From Dokdonella immobilis (GTDB lineage Bacteria > Pseudomonadota > Gammaproteobacteria > Xanthomonadales > Rhodanobacteraceae): DNA of 64,000 nt. Location: positions 62,001 to 126,000 of the forward strand of contig NZ_FOVF01000003.1 in assembly GCF_900115085.1 (NCBI RefSeq), in the 5' to 3' direction. Under the pieces are notes generated by a model. It did no database searches and was not told where the DNA came from. It worked only from the letters and a program-made list of their open reading frames with translations. Position numbers and translations under genes: made by a program. The first letter of the stretch is position 1. Every line of letters starts with the position of its first letter. Positions 36,196 through 45,374 of the stretch are shown piece by piece.

Positions 36196-36561
36196 ATGTC
36201 GACACCCGCCGCTGGAGGCATGCCGAGGCAGGGAATCCTGTCTCTGGCGATCAAGGACAAGGGCGCGCTGTTCAACGCCTACATGCCGTATGTGAAGGGC
36301 GGTGGACTGTTCGTGCCGACCAGCAAGCGCTACAACCCCGGCGACGAGGTCTTCATCCTGCTCTCGCTGATGGACGAAAAGGATCGCCTGCCGGTCGCCG
36401 GCAGGGTGGTCTGGATCACTCCGCCAGGTGCCCAGGGCAACCGCACGGCCGGCATCGGCGTGCAGTTCAACGAATCCAGCGACGGTGAAGCCGCGCGCAC
36501 GAAGATCGAGTCGATCCTGGCCGGCATCCTCGGCCAGGAGCGCGCTACGCATACCATGTGA
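36196..36561 (+). CDS. pilZ: PilZ-domain type IV pilus protein
   Basis: 121 residues. The fold is recognised from GILSLAIKDKGALFNAYMP, GGLFVPTSKRYNPGDEVF and VAGRVVWITPPG. The N-terminal RxxxR and the D/NxSxxG motifs needed for c-di-GMP binding are absent, as in the original PilZ of Pseudomonas and Xanthomonas, which acts through protein contacts with PilB and an EAL protein. Confidence 0.92.
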   Translation: MSTPAAGGMPRQGILSLAIKDKGALFNAYMPYVKGGGLFVPTSKRYNPGDEVFILLSLMDEKDRLPVAGRVVWITPPGAQGNRTAGIGVQFNESSDGEAARTKIESILAGILGQERATHTM

Positions 36562-37487
36562 TGCGCGTCCTGGTCCTCGGCGCTGGCGCAACCGGAGCCT
36601 ATTTCGGCAATCGCCTGATCGAGTCGGGCGCCGACGTCTCATTCCTCGTTCGACCGCGCCGGGCGGCCACGCTGGCCAGCCAGGGACTCGTCATCCGCGC
36701 GTCGTCGGGCACCGTGCAGCGGCCGGTCGATGCCATCACTGCGGTTCCGCCTGGCACGAAGTTCGATCTGGTCCTGCTTTCGTGCAAGGCCTACGATCTC
36801 GCTTCGGCGATCAGCGCGATCGCCCCTGCCGTCGAGTCGGGAGCCTGCGTATTGCCCCTGCTCAACGGCCTGCGTCATCTCGACGCGCTCGATGCCGCTT
36901 TCGGCAGGAACCGGGTTCTCGGCGGGCTCTGCCACATTTCGGTGACCCTGGCCGAGGACGGCTCGGTGCGCCAGGTCGGCAGTATCGCCCGCCTGACCTT
37001 CGGCTCGCGAGCGGAGACGCCGGCGGTTCCCGGCGACGTCCGCGACGGACTCCTGTCGATATCCGAGGAGGTCATTCACAGCGCCGATGTGATCTCGGCG
37101 ATGTGGCAGAAATTCGCCTTTCTCACCGCCCTGGCCGGCATCACCTGCCTGATGCGGGCGAATGTCGGCGCCATCGTCGCGGTCGCGGAAGGTACCGAGC
37201 TGATTCGCTGGATGTATCTCGAATGCGCGGAAGTGGCGAGGCGCAGCGGTCATCCGCCTGACGATGCCGCGCTGTCGGAAGCGCTCGACATCCTTACCGC
37301 GCCGCATTCGCCGCTCAAGGCTTCGATGTTGCGTGACGTCGAGCGCGGGCAGCGCACCGAGGTCGAGCACGTCCTCGGCGACATGCTCGGCCGAGCCGGC
37401 GCCCTCGGCGTCGATGCGCCGCTGCTTGCGGCGGCCTGCGCGCAGTTGCGCATTCACGAGGCGCGCCTGGCCAGCGGCGAGCGCTGA
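36561..37487 (+). CDS. 2-dehydropantoate 2-reductase (PanE-like)
   Basis: 308 residues. Rossmann motif LGAGATGAYFG, then LLSCKAYDL and LNGLRHLDAL, and a helical C-terminal domain with the ketopantoate reductase layout (MWQKFAFLTALAGITCLMR). It would reduce ketopantoate with NADPH for CoA synthesis, though PanE-like paralogs of other specificity exist. Start ATG 36561 overlaps the pilZ stop (TGATG). Convergent with the next gene. Confidence 0.85.
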   Translation: MRVLVLGAGATGAYFGNRLIESGADVSFLVRPRRAATLASQGLVIRASSGTVQRPVDAITAVPPGTKFDLVLLSCKAYDLASAISAIAPAVESGACVLPLLNGLRHLDALDAAFGRNRVLGGLCHISVTLAEDGSVRQVGSIARLTFGSRAETPAVPGDVRDGLLSISEEVIHSADVISAMWQKFAFLTALAGITCLMRANVGAIVAVAEGTELIRWMYLECAEVARRSGHPPDDAALSEALDILTAPHSPLKASMLRDVERGQRTEVEHVLGDMLGRAGALGVDAPLLAAACAQLRIHEARLASGER

Positions 37488-37511
37488 CTGTCCACTCCGG
37501 CGAATCGATCC

Positions 37512-39581
37512 TCAGGCGGTCTTTGCCGACTCCGGTTGGCCCCGCAACACCGCGCTGTCCCAGCCCGCGCGCGGAGCGAAGCGCGGACCGTACTGTTTTT
37601 CCAGATCGACCAGGCGTTGCCTGAGCAGATCGGCGCCGGTGTCGCGGATGTGCTGGATCGGACCGCCGCGGAACGGCGCGAATCCGGTGCCGAAGATAAC
37701 GCCCGCATCGCACAGGTCGGCATCGTCGACGACGCCGTCGTGCACGCAGGCGACTGCCTCGTTGAGCATCGGCAGGATCATGCGGTCCTCGATGTCGGCT
37801 GGCGCCGAATAGCCGGGATCGACCTCCGGCTTCTGCGCCTTGCCATTTTCCCATTTGTAGAATCCTTCACCATCCTTCTTGCCGCGCTTGCCCGACTCGA
37901 GCAGGGATTCCATGCCCTTCGGGATTTCCAGCTTGAGAAACTCCGAGAGCTCGCGTCCGACCGATGCCGCGACGTCGAGCCCGACCGTGTCGGCCAGTTC
38001 GATCGGCCCCATCGGCATGCCGAACTTCTTCGCCGCCTTGTCCAGCACCGGGCCAGGAACGCCCTCGCCATAGAGGCGCACGGCCTCGAGCATGTACGGC
38101 ATGAGAATGCGGTTGACGAGGAATCCGGGCGTTCCGCGGACCGGGACCGGCAGCTTGTCGATGGCCTTGCAGAACGCCAGCGCACGTTTTTCGGCGGTCT
38201 TGTCGAGCTGGTCGTGGCGAACGATCTCGACCAGCGGCATCAGCGCAACCGGATTGAAGTAGTGCAGGCCGAGGAAGCGCTGCGGGTGGCTGACCGCCTG
38301 ACGCAGTTCGTCGAGCGGGATGCTCGAGGTGTTGGAGGCGAGCAGGGCCCCTTCCTTCATGTCCGGTTCGGCCTTCCGGTACAGGGCTTCCTTGGCTTCC
38401 GCGTTCTCGAATATGGCCTCGATGACGAGGTCGGAATTGGCCACGCCCTTGCCCTCGACATCAGCCTTGAGTCGGGCCAGGGCCAGATCGATGCGCTCGG
38501 CGGTCTTCAGGCGGCGCGAAAACAGCTCGCGGGCGCGGGTCATGGCCGGCTCGATGTATTTCATCTCGCGGTCCTGCAGGGTGACCGTGAAGCCGCGCAA
38601 GGCCGCCCATGCGGCAATATCGCCGCCCATGACACCCGCACCGATGACATGGACATGACTGATGCCCGAATCAGTCCCGCTGCCGAGACCCTTGAGGCGC
38701 TCCTGCAGGAAGAACACGCGGATCAGGTTGCGTGCCGTCGCCGTCTGCGCAAGCTTGGCCACGGCGCGGGCCTCATGCCGGAGCCGCTGGCCGAGGCTGC
38801 CACCGCGACGCCAGGTTTCGATCAGGGCAAACGGGGCCGGATAGTGCTCGGGACGGGCCTTGGCTGCGGTCTGCTTGCGCACCATCGGCGCCAGCAACTG
38901 GCGTGCCGGCCAGGTATTCGTGGCCCAGGCCAGGAGGCGCTGCTGCAGCGATCGCGAAGGTGGGCGGCGAACGATTTCCCGGGCCCGTTCGACCAGCATT
39001 TCCGCTGATGTCACCGCGTCGACGAGGCCCATGGCGCGGGCCTGCTCGGCCGACACCGTGCGGCCGCTGAGCATCAGCTCGAGCGCCTTCGGTGCGCCGA
39101 TCAGGTAGGGCAGGCGGGCGCTGCCGCCCCAGGCCGGGAAGATGCCCAGCTTGACCTCGGGCAATCCGATCCGGGTCGACGGATCACGGCTGGCGACGCG
39201 ATAGCGGCAGGCCAGCGCGAGTTCGGTGCCGCCACCCATGCAGTGGCCGTGGATCGCGGCCACGGTCGGGCAGCGCAGCCGCGACAGATGCTGCATGACA
39301 CCCTGCCCGAAGCTGATCGCATCGAGCACGCTGCCTGAGTGTCCGTAGCTCTCGAATTCGCTGATGTCGGCGCCGGCAATGAATCCGGCGGCCTTGCCGG
39401 AGCGGATGACGACCCCTTTCGGCAGTTCGAATGACAGACGCTCGACGATTTCATTGAGCTCGTCGAGGACCTCGCGGGCGAAGGTGTTGACTGAACTTCC
39501 AGCCCGATCGATGGTGAGGACTACGATCCGGTCGGCGTCCTGTTCGCTGCTCCAGTGCTTGAAGCGGAGTCCCTCGAACAT
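37512..39581 (-). CDS. Bifunctional enoyl-CoA hydratase / 3-hydroxyacyl-CoA dehydrogenase
   Basis: 689 residues. The N-terminal crotonase domain has GFIAGADISEF and the oxyanion loop GHCMGGGTELALAC, with the Glu in RIGLPEVKLGIFPAWGG. The NAD-binding domain opens with VIGAGVMGGDIAAWA, and the catalytic His is in GLHYFNPVALMPLVEIV. Both steps of beta-oxidation are thus present. It resembles FadJ/FadB-type alpha subunits. No thiolase gene is adjacent, so the partner lies elsewhere. Confidence 0.93.
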   Translation of the reverse strand: MFEGLRFKHWSSEQDADRIVVLTIDRAGSSVNTFAREVLDELNEIVERLSFELPKGVVIRSGKAAGFIAGADISEFESYGHSGSVLDAISFGQGVMQHLSRLRCPTVAAIHGHCMGGGTELALACRYRVASRDPSTRIGLPEVKLGIFPAWGGSARLPYLIGAPKALELMLSGRTVSAEQARAMGLVDAVTSAEMLVERAREIVRRPPSRSLQQRLLAWATNTWPARQLLAPMVRKQTAAKARPEHYPAPFALIETWRRGGSLGQRLRHEARAVAKLAQTATARNLIRVFFLQERLKGLGSGTDSGISHVHVIGAGVMGGDIAAWAALRGFTVTLQDREMKYIEPAMTRARELFSRRLKTAERIDLALARLKADVEGKGVANSDLVIEAIFENAEAKEALYRKAEPDMKEGALLASNTSSIPLDELRQAVSHPQRFLGLHYFNPVALMPLVEIVRHDQLDKTAEKRALAFCKAIDKLPVPVRGTPGFLVNRILMPYMLEAVRLYGEGVPGPVLDKAAKKFGMPMGPIELADTVGLDVAASVGRELSEFLKLEIPKGMESLLESGKRGKKDGEGFYKWENGKAQKPEVDPGYSAPADIEDRMILPMLNEAVACVHDGVVDDADLCDAGVIFGTGFAPFRGGPIQHIRDTGADLLRQRLVDLEKQYGPRFAPRAGWDSAVLRGQPESAKTA

Positions 39582-39693
39582 GGCAAGATCCTCGAAAAGG
39601 CGGACATCTATGATCCGGGCAAGCCGCGGCTCTGGTCAATGCACCCGGATCGGTCTACTGTTGGCGACTTGGGTGGGGGCGCAGGTCTAGGTG

Positions 39694-40179
39694 ATGCAGG
39701 AATCGACGGACGTGCTGGTCACGCCGAAGCTGTTCGAGCAGATTCTCGGAGCCGAGGGCAACCTGATCGGCATTGAAACGGGCCAGATCGACGAAACGCT
39801 TGAGCAGTTTCGTCAGCTGGCCATGCGCAGTGGCCAGTCCGTTTACCTGTGGGATCCGGACAACGGCATCGCCGCGCTGCGCCAGAGCGAACTGCGCATC
39901 CCGGGCTCCAAGCGCCTCAGCGACGCGCTGCGTTTCATCCTGCAGAGCATGCAGTTCGCCGTTTACCTGCTGATCGACTTCGACGACCAGGTCAAGCCGC
40001 CGAATACCGCGCTGTTGCGAAGATTCGCCCGGATCCGCACGGGCAACCAGCGCAAGATGGTATTCATCGCCCGCAAGCTTGCGTTTCCGCAGGAAATCGA
40101 TGCCCTGGTCGAGCGCATGTCGCCTGGCGCAGTGGCGAATGCGCGCCCGCGCTTGCGCGACGGCCGCTGGGTCAGCTGA
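39694..40179 (+). CDS. Hypothetical protein coupled to the EAL signalling gene
   Basis: 161 residues, not recognised. The sequence MRSGQSVYLWDPDNGIAALR and FAVYLLIDFDDQVKPPNTALLRRF resembles a small P-loop-less NTPase-like sheet, with no catalytic motif I can name. ATG 39694 is preferred; GTG 39691 adds one residue. Its stop overlaps the next ATG, so its product is probably made in step with the c-di-GMP protein and may modulate it. Confidence 0.6.
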   Translation: MQESTDVLVTPKLFEQILGAEGNLIGIETGQIDETLEQFRQLAMRSGQSVYLWDPDNGIAALRQSELRIPGSKRLSDALRFILQSMQFAVYLLIDFDDQVKPPNTALLRRFARIRTGNQRKMVFIARKLAFPQEIDALVERMSPGAVANARPRLRDGRWVS

Positions 40180-42776
40180 TGGTCAGCGAAGGCGTCAACG
40201 GAGCCGTCCTCATCGTCGCCACCGATCGCGACGACCGGCGCTTCCTGTTCGATGCCCTCGATGCGCAGGAATTCGACGCGATCTACACGGCCAAGGACAT
40301 CGGCCAGGCGCGCACCTTCCTCGACCAGGATCCGCAGATCGACCTGGTCCTGCTCGAGTTCATCGGCTCGGCCAGTGACGCCGTCGCTTTCTGCGGCGAG
40401 TTGCTGCGCTATCGTCCGCAGAATCCGGTACCCGTGATCGGGATCCTCGCCTCGAACTCCGCAGAGCAGGTCTGGAACTGGGAGAACATGCCGCCTGGTG
40501 TGGTCGACTGGATATCCAGTCCGGTCAATCCGGCGGAGGCCCTGGCCCGGATCCATGCCCAGCTCCAGGATGACGGCGGCAAGCCGGGCGGATCCGCAGC
40601 GGCGGAAAGCGATGCCCGCTACCGCTATGCATTTGACGGCAGCCTTGACGAACTCGCCCTGGTCGACCCGAAAACACGCCGCCTGATCGACGTCAATCCG
40701 ACCTTCATCCAGCGCAGCGGCTATTCGCGCATGCAACTGCTGGCCGGACGCATCGAGCATTTCGATGCCGCCCTTGCGCCGGAACTTCGCAGCGAGCTGA
40801 ACCTGCGCCTGCAGCGTGAGGGCAGCGTGCAGTTCCGCGCGCAGAAGCCGCACGCCGACGGCAGCGCCTACCTGGTCGACGTCCATGTGCAGCTTGCCGT
40901 GCAGGATGGCAAGGTCGTGCATTTCTATACATTCCGCGAACTCGGCGAACTCGGTCGCTACGAGCAGGCGCTCGAGGTCATTTCGAGCCTGTCCCTGGCC
41001 GGTGGCGGCGAAGAGGGCATCAATGCCGCGGTCCGCAGCCTGGTCGACTGGCTGTCGCTCGATTTCGTCGCCCTGGTTTCGCTGCGCCTCGAGCAGGCCG
41101 GAGAGATCCAGCCGCTGGTCGTCTACCATCGCTTCAGTCCGGCCGAAGAAACCCCCGATCCGCTGCGCCAATCGACCCTCAAGCACGTCCTCGACGGCGA
41201 CGAGCTGATCCAGCTGGCCGACGCCTGGCGGCTCAGTCCGGACAACGGGTTCGTCCGCGAAAGGCGTTTCGAATGCCTGATCGGACTGCCGCTCTGCGAC
41301 GAACGCAAGGTGGCGCTCGGCGCCCTGATCGTGGCCCGGCGCGAGCCGATCCTGCGCCAGTCGCCGGTCATCGAGGGTTTGCGCGCGGTCGCCCATCGCC
41401 TGGCCATGGAACTGGAGTTGCGTCGTACCCGGGAGCAGGGCAGGGTCAGGGGCCTGCAGGATGCGCTGACCGGACTGCCGAACCGGCTCCTGTTCAACGA
41501 CCGGCTCGAGTCGGTGATCCAGGAGGCGCACCGTACCGGCGAGATGTTCGCCGTGCTGTTCGTCGACCTCGACCGTTTCAAGAACATCAATGATTCGCTC
41601 GGCCACAGCGTCGGCGACCACGTGCTGGTGGCAGTGGCCCGGCGCCTGCGCCTGTGCGTGCGCGCCTCGGATTCCGTTGCCCGCTATGCCGGCGACGAAT
41701 TCACCATGATCCTGCGCCATATCGTCCAGCGCGACGACGTCATGCGCATTGCCGAAAAGATCGTGCGCGTGATGGAGGCCCCGCTGACCCTGCCGGACGG
41801 ACTCGAGATCCAGATCACGGCAAGCCTGGGCCTGAGCTTCTATCCGGACGACGCGACCGTGGCCGAGCGCCTGCTCAAGCACGCCGATGTCGCCATGTAC
41901 ACGGCCAAGGGCATGGGTCGCAACAACTACCAGGCCTATGTCGCGGTGCCGGAAGAGTCCCACCAGCAACGTCTGGCGCTCGAAGCCAAGCTGCGCCAGG
42001 CCGAACGCAACGGGGAATTGCGCGTCTTCTATCAACCCCAGGTCGACACCACCACCGAGGATATCGTCGGCATGGAGGCGCTGATCCGCTGGGAGCATCC
42101 CGAGCTCGGCATGATCAGCCCGGGCTTCTTCATTCCGCTGGCCGAGGAAACCGGGCTGATCATCCCGATCGGGGAATGGGTGCTGCGCGCTGCCTGCCAG
42201 GATGCGCGGCGCTGGCAGGTGCGCTTTTCTTTGCCGCTGCGGATCAGCGTGAACCTGTCTCCGCTGCAGTTGCGCCAGCCGAACCTGGTCGGGCTGGTCG
42301 CGGCTGTTCTTGAAGAGACGGGCGTGCCCGCACATCTGCTCGATCTCGAGGTCACCGAGAGCATCAGCGTCAAGTCGATCCCGAACCTGCTCGAGACCCT
42401 GCAGGCCCTGCGCGAGCTCGGCTGCCAGATATCCATCGACGATTTCGGTACCGGCCAGTCCTCGCTCGATTACATCAAGCGCTTTCCGGCCGACCGGATC
42501 AAGATCGACCAGGCCTTTGTGCGCAATATCGGCCTCGACCCGGACGACGAAGCCATCGTCCAGGCGACCATCGGCATGGCCCACAACCTCAATCGGGCGG
42601 TCGTCGCCGAGGGGGTCGAAATCGAGGCCCACCTCGATTTCCTGCGCGGACTCGGCTGCGAAGTCCTGCAAGGCTATCTGTTCTGCCGGCCGTTGCCTGC
42701 GGCCAGTTTCGAGAGCCTGCTGAGCGAACGCGAGCGTCTGCACCAGGAATCGCGGATCTCGAATCTTCAGGATTGA
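40179..42776 (+). CDS. Receiver-PAS-GAF-GGDEF-EAL signalling protein
   Basis: 865 residues. Residues about 8-125 form a receiver-like domain in which the phosphoacceptor Asp is Glu (LVLLEF) and the conserved Lys is missing (ISSPVNP). A PAS-like domain (about 145-255) and a GAF-like region (about 275-410) follow. The GGDEF motif reads YAGDEF. The EAL domain is intact: MEALIRW, NLSPLQL, LEVTES and DDFGTGQSSLDY. It therefore should hydrolyse c-di-GMP; cyclase activity is possible but uncertain. Coupled to the upstream hypothetical gene by ATGA-type overlap. Confidence 0.92.
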   Translation: MVSEGVNGAVLIVATDRDDRRFLFDALDAQEFDAIYTAKDIGQARTFLDQDPQIDLVLLEFIGSASDAVAFCGELLRYRPQNPVPVIGILASNSAEQVWNWENMPPGVVDWISSPVNPAEALARIHAQLQDDGGKPGGSAAAESDARYRYAFDGSLDELALVDPKTRRLIDVNPTFIQRSGYSRMQLLAGRIEHFDAALAPELRSELNLRLQREGSVQFRAQKPHADGSAYLVDVHVQLAVQDGKVVHFYTFRELGELGRYEQALEVISSLSLAGGGEEGINAAVRSLVDWLSLDFVALVSLRLEQAGEIQPLVVYHRFSPAEETPDPLRQSTLKHVLDGDELIQLADAWRLSPDNGFVRERRFECLIGLPLCDERKVALGALIVARREPILRQSPVIEGLRAVAHRLAMELELRRTREQGRVRGLQDALTGLPNRLLFNDRLESVIQEAHRTGEMFAVLFVDLDRFKNINDSLGHSVGDHVLVAVARRLRLCVRASDSVARYAGDEFTMILRHIVQRDDVMRIAEKIVRVMEAPLTLPDGLEIQITASLGLSFYPDDATVAERLLKHADVAMYTAKGMGRNNYQAYVAVPEESHQQRLALEAKLRQAERNGELRVFYQPQVDTTTEDIVGMEALIRWEHPELGMISPGFFIPLAEETGLIIPIGEWVLRAACQDARRWQVRFSLPLRISVNLSPLQLRQPNLVGLVAAVLEETGVPAHLLDLEVTESISVKSIPNLLETLQALRELGCQISIDDFGTGQSSLDYIKRFPADRIKIDQAFVRNIGLDPDDEAIVQATIGMAHNLNRAVVAEGVEIEAHLDFLRGLGCEVLQGYLFCRPLPAASFESLLSERERLHQESRISNLQD

Positions 42777-42878
42777 GCTTTGCGGAGGTTGGCCACAGAT
42801 AGGGCCGTTGCGGCAGTTCGATGAAGTGCCCGGACCCCCGCATGCTGGCGCTGCCGGCCAGATCGGGGAAAATGCGGT

Positions 42879-42906
42879 GAAACTATTTCCCGTCGAGGCG
42901 GTCTAG
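42879..42906 (+). promoter_or_regulatory. Candidate sigma-E promoter of rpoE
   Basis: GAAACT (42879-42884) and TCTAGG (42902-42907) are separated by 17 bases, the same spacing as in the stronger mucD site. It lies about 45 bases before the rpoE ATG. The -35 departs from GAACTT by one base. Autoregulation of rpoE is known for the family. Confidence 0.45.
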
Positions 42907-42950
42907 GGCAGTGTGCCTCGACCCCATCGCCGGCAAGGAGACCTGCCCGC

Positions 42951-43538
42951 ATGGGCGAAAGCGAATTGGATCAGGCGCTGGTTGAGCGTGTCCAGAGTGG
43001 CGACAAGCATGCCTTCGATCTGCTCGTACGCAAGTACCAGCACAAGATCGTCAGTGTGGTGACGCGCTATGTCTCGGACTGGAGCGAGGCCCAGGATGTC
43101 TCCCAGGAGGCGTTCATACGCGCCTATCGGGCGATCGGCGCGTTCCGCGGCGACAGCGCGTTCTATACCTGGATCTACAAGATCGCCATCAACACGGCCA
43201 AGAATTATCTCGTTTCGAAAGGTCGCAGGCCGCCGATCGGCGATATCGCGATCGACGACGCCGTGCAACTGGACGGAGCCAGCCAGTTGCGCGACCGCGC
43301 CACGCCGGAACGCGAACTATTGCGCCAGGAAATTGAACAAACCGTGTTCGGCACGGTCGAAGAACTGCCCGAGGAGCTGCGAACCGCAATTACCCTTCGG
43401 GAAGTGGATGGTCTGAGCTACGAGGAAATCGCGGAAGCGATGAATTGTCCGATCGGTACCGTGCGTTCGCGGATTTTCCGCGCTCGCGAGGCAATCGACG
43501 AGAAGCTCCGGCCGCTATTGTCTGAAGACGAGGATTGA
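42951..43538 (+). CDS. rpoE: RNA polymerase sigma factor RpoE (AlgU/sigma-E)
   Basis: 195 residues. Region 2 has DLLVRKYQHKIVSVVTRYV and SQEAFIRAYRAIGAFRGDS; region 4 has LPEELRTAITLREVDGLSYEEIA with the HTH. It directs the envelope-stress regulon. AAGGAG precedes the ATG. It heads rpoE-rseA-rseB-mucD. Confidence 0.97.
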   Translation: MGESELDQALVERVQSGDKHAFDLLVRKYQHKIVSVVTRYVSDWSEAQDVSQEAFIRAYRAIGAFRGDSAFYTWIYKIAINTAKNYLVSKGRRPPIGDIAIDDAVQLDGASQLRDRATPERELLRQEIEQTVFGTVEELPEELRTAITLREVDGLSYEEIAEAMNCPIGTVRSRIFRAREAIDEKLRPLLSEDED

Positions 43539-43543
43539 GCCGC

Positions 43544-44209
43544 ATGAGCCAGCAGATCCGGGAACAGCTTTCCGCCCTCATGGATGGTGAGTTGCCCAAA
43601 GACGAAACCGCGTTTCTCCTGCGGCGGGTCGCCCATGACCGCGCGCTTCTGCAACAGTGGTCGAGCTATCACGTGTGCCGACAGGTGCTTCGACGCCAGG
43701 ACCTGATGGCATTGCCGTCGGACTTCGCGGACGCGGTATTGGCCCGGATTGGCGATGAGCCACTCTCGGTTCCGGTTCGCAAAGGGCGCGTTCTGCAGTG
43801 GGTATCCGGTGGCGCGATCGCGGCCTCGGTGGCGGTGATGGCGCTGATGTTCAGCGGCCCCCGCGAGGCGGGCCATGAGTCCGTCGAGCAGCCGCTTGCA
43901 GCACTTCCGGCGAATGCGACCATGAGCGCGAGCACTCCCGTTGTTTCCAGCGGGACCAGGTCAGGCGAGTTCCGCGCGCCACTGGTATCCCCGGCTATCG
44001 ATGTCCAGCCGGCCTCGGTCAGCAGCGAAGGCTTTGCTGCTCCCGGTGCCCCGTTGGATCCGCGCCTGCAGTCCTACCTGATCCGCCACTACGATGCGGC
44101 CGGCAATGCGGGCCAGTCCGGGCTCATGCCCTATGTACTCCTGATCGTGCCGTCCCAGCAGCAGGCTGCCGCCGAAGCGGCGGCGCAGGGGAATCCGGAG
44201 AAGCGCTGA
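43544..44209 (+). CDS. rseA: Anti-sigma-E factor RseA (MucA)
   Basis: 221 residues. The N-terminal cytosolic domain begins QQIREQLSALMDGELPKDE, which binds RpoE. A single membrane helix (about 84-106, VSGGAIAASVAVMALMF) precedes a periplasmic part that RseB binds and DegS/RseP-type proteases cleave. ATG 43544 is preferred; TTG 43535 overlaps the rpoE stop and adds three residues. Confidence 0.93.
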   Translation: MSQQIREQLSALMDGELPKDETAFLLRRVAHDRALLQQWSSYHVCRQVLRRQDLMALPSDFADAVLARIGDEPLSVPVRKGRVLQWVSGGAIAASVAVMALMFSGPREAGHESVEQPLAALPANATMSASTPVVSSGTRSGEFRAPLVSPAIDVQPASVSSEGFAAPGAPLDPRLQSYLIRHYDAAGNAGQSGLMPYVLLIVPSQQQAAAEAAAQGNPEKR

Positions 44210-44215
44210 GGTCCA

Positions 44216-45253
44216 ATGCAAGACCATCCGTCGGAACCGGTGGGCCGCCATCCGGGATTCATCAGACTGTTCGGCGCATGGATCCTCATCGGCCTGGTCT
44301 TTGGTCTGGGCCAGGGCGTGCACGCGCAGTCCAGCGACAGCCGCGAACTTCTCCAGCAGATGGCCACGGCCATCCGCTCCCTCGATTACCAGGGCTCCTT
44401 CGTCTACCAGCACGCCGGCCGGGTCGACACCTTGCGCGTGTACCATGCCGGCGGCGGCCTCGAACGCGAGCGTCTGGTCAGCCTGAATGGTCCGCGCAGC
44501 GAGGTCATCCGCAACGGGGCGAACGTCACCTGCATCCAGGCCGATGGCTCGGCCACGGTCTATACGAGCAGTTCGGGGCGCGGACTGCTGCCACTGGTGC
44601 CCGAGGCAGGCAACAGCCAGATCGGTCAGCACTACGAAGTTCGCATCGCCGGAAAGGATCGCGTCGCCGGCTACGACGCGGACGTCATCGATGTCCTGCC
44701 GCGCGACCGGTTCCGCTACGGCTACCGGCTCTGGCTCGATCATTCGACCCGCTTCCTGCTGCGCTCGATGGTCACCGACAGCGAACGCCGAGCGCTGGAG
44801 CAATTCATGTTCGTATCGCTGGAACTTGGCAAACTGCCGAGCGATACCGATCTGGTCCCGCGCCAGAGTGAACTGCTGGCGACCACGGCGGCGACGCCAG
44901 ACGAACTTGAGCTGCGCGGCGCACCGGTCTGGAGCGTGGCCGAGCCACCCCCGGGGTTCAGCCTGAGCTCGGCGCGCAGGCCGCGAAACGGCGTCGCCGG
45001 CACCGAGCATCTGGTCTATTCGGACGGCCTCGCCAACGTCTCCATTTATATCGAGCCACGCGACGCGAAGGACGAGGAAAAAACCACGGTCGCCGGACGC
45101 GGCACGCTCAACGTCTACACGACGGTCGACGGCGAATGGCGGTTCACCGTCCTCGGTGATGTTCCGGTGGTCACGGTCAGCACGATTGCACGATCGATCG
45201 GTCGCTCAGCGAAAGATGCGGCGACCCGGCAGGCGCCTGAAGACGTGCCATGA
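44216..45253 (+). CDS. rseB: Sigma-E regulatory protein RseB (MucB)
   Basis: 345 residues. N-terminal signal (about 15-37) and two domains of the MucB/RseB fold, including YQGSFVYQHAGRVDTLRV and RDRFRYGYRLWLDHSTRFLL. It binds the RseA periplasmic tail and senses lipoprotein or LPS intermediates. Follows rseA by six bases. Confidence 0.95.
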   Translation: MQDHPSEPVGRHPGFIRLFGAWILIGLVFGLGQGVHAQSSDSRELLQQMATAIRSLDYQGSFVYQHAGRVDTLRVYHAGGGLERERLVSLNGPRSEVIRNGANVTCIQADGSATVYTSSSGRGLLPLVPEAGNSQIGQHYEVRIAGKDRVAGYDADVIDVLPRDRFRYGYRLWLDHSTRFLLRSMVTDSERRALEQFMFVSLELGKLPSDTDLVPRQSELLATTAATPDELELRGAPVWSVAEPPPGFSLSSARRPRNGVAGTEHLVYSDGLANVSIYIEPRDAKDEEKTTVAGRGTLNVYTTVDGEWRFTVLGDVPVVTVSTIARSIGRSAKDAATRQAPEDVP

Positions 45254-45269
45254 GTCACCGTCGGCCGCG

Positions 45270-45299
45270 GGAACTTTGGAATATCGCCGCGGCTCCAAA
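45270..45299 (+). promoter_or_regulatory. Candidate sigma-E promoter of mucD
   Basis: GGAACTT (45270-45276) and TCCAAA (45294-45299) with a 17-base spacer closely match the sigma-E consensus GAACTT/TCTRA. It lies about 75 bases before the mucD ATG, so mucD can be induced apart from the rest of the operon. Confidence 0.65.
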
Positions 45300-45374
45300 C
45301 GACATCCGGAACGCAGCGCTGCGGCGATCCAGCGCAAAGGTTTTATACGCATCAGCAGTCGAGGAAATATCAAG

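Noticed and set aside
39963-42743. 926-codon minus-strand open frame
   Set aside because: Antisense shadow of the GGDEF/EAL gene; no recognisable protein family.
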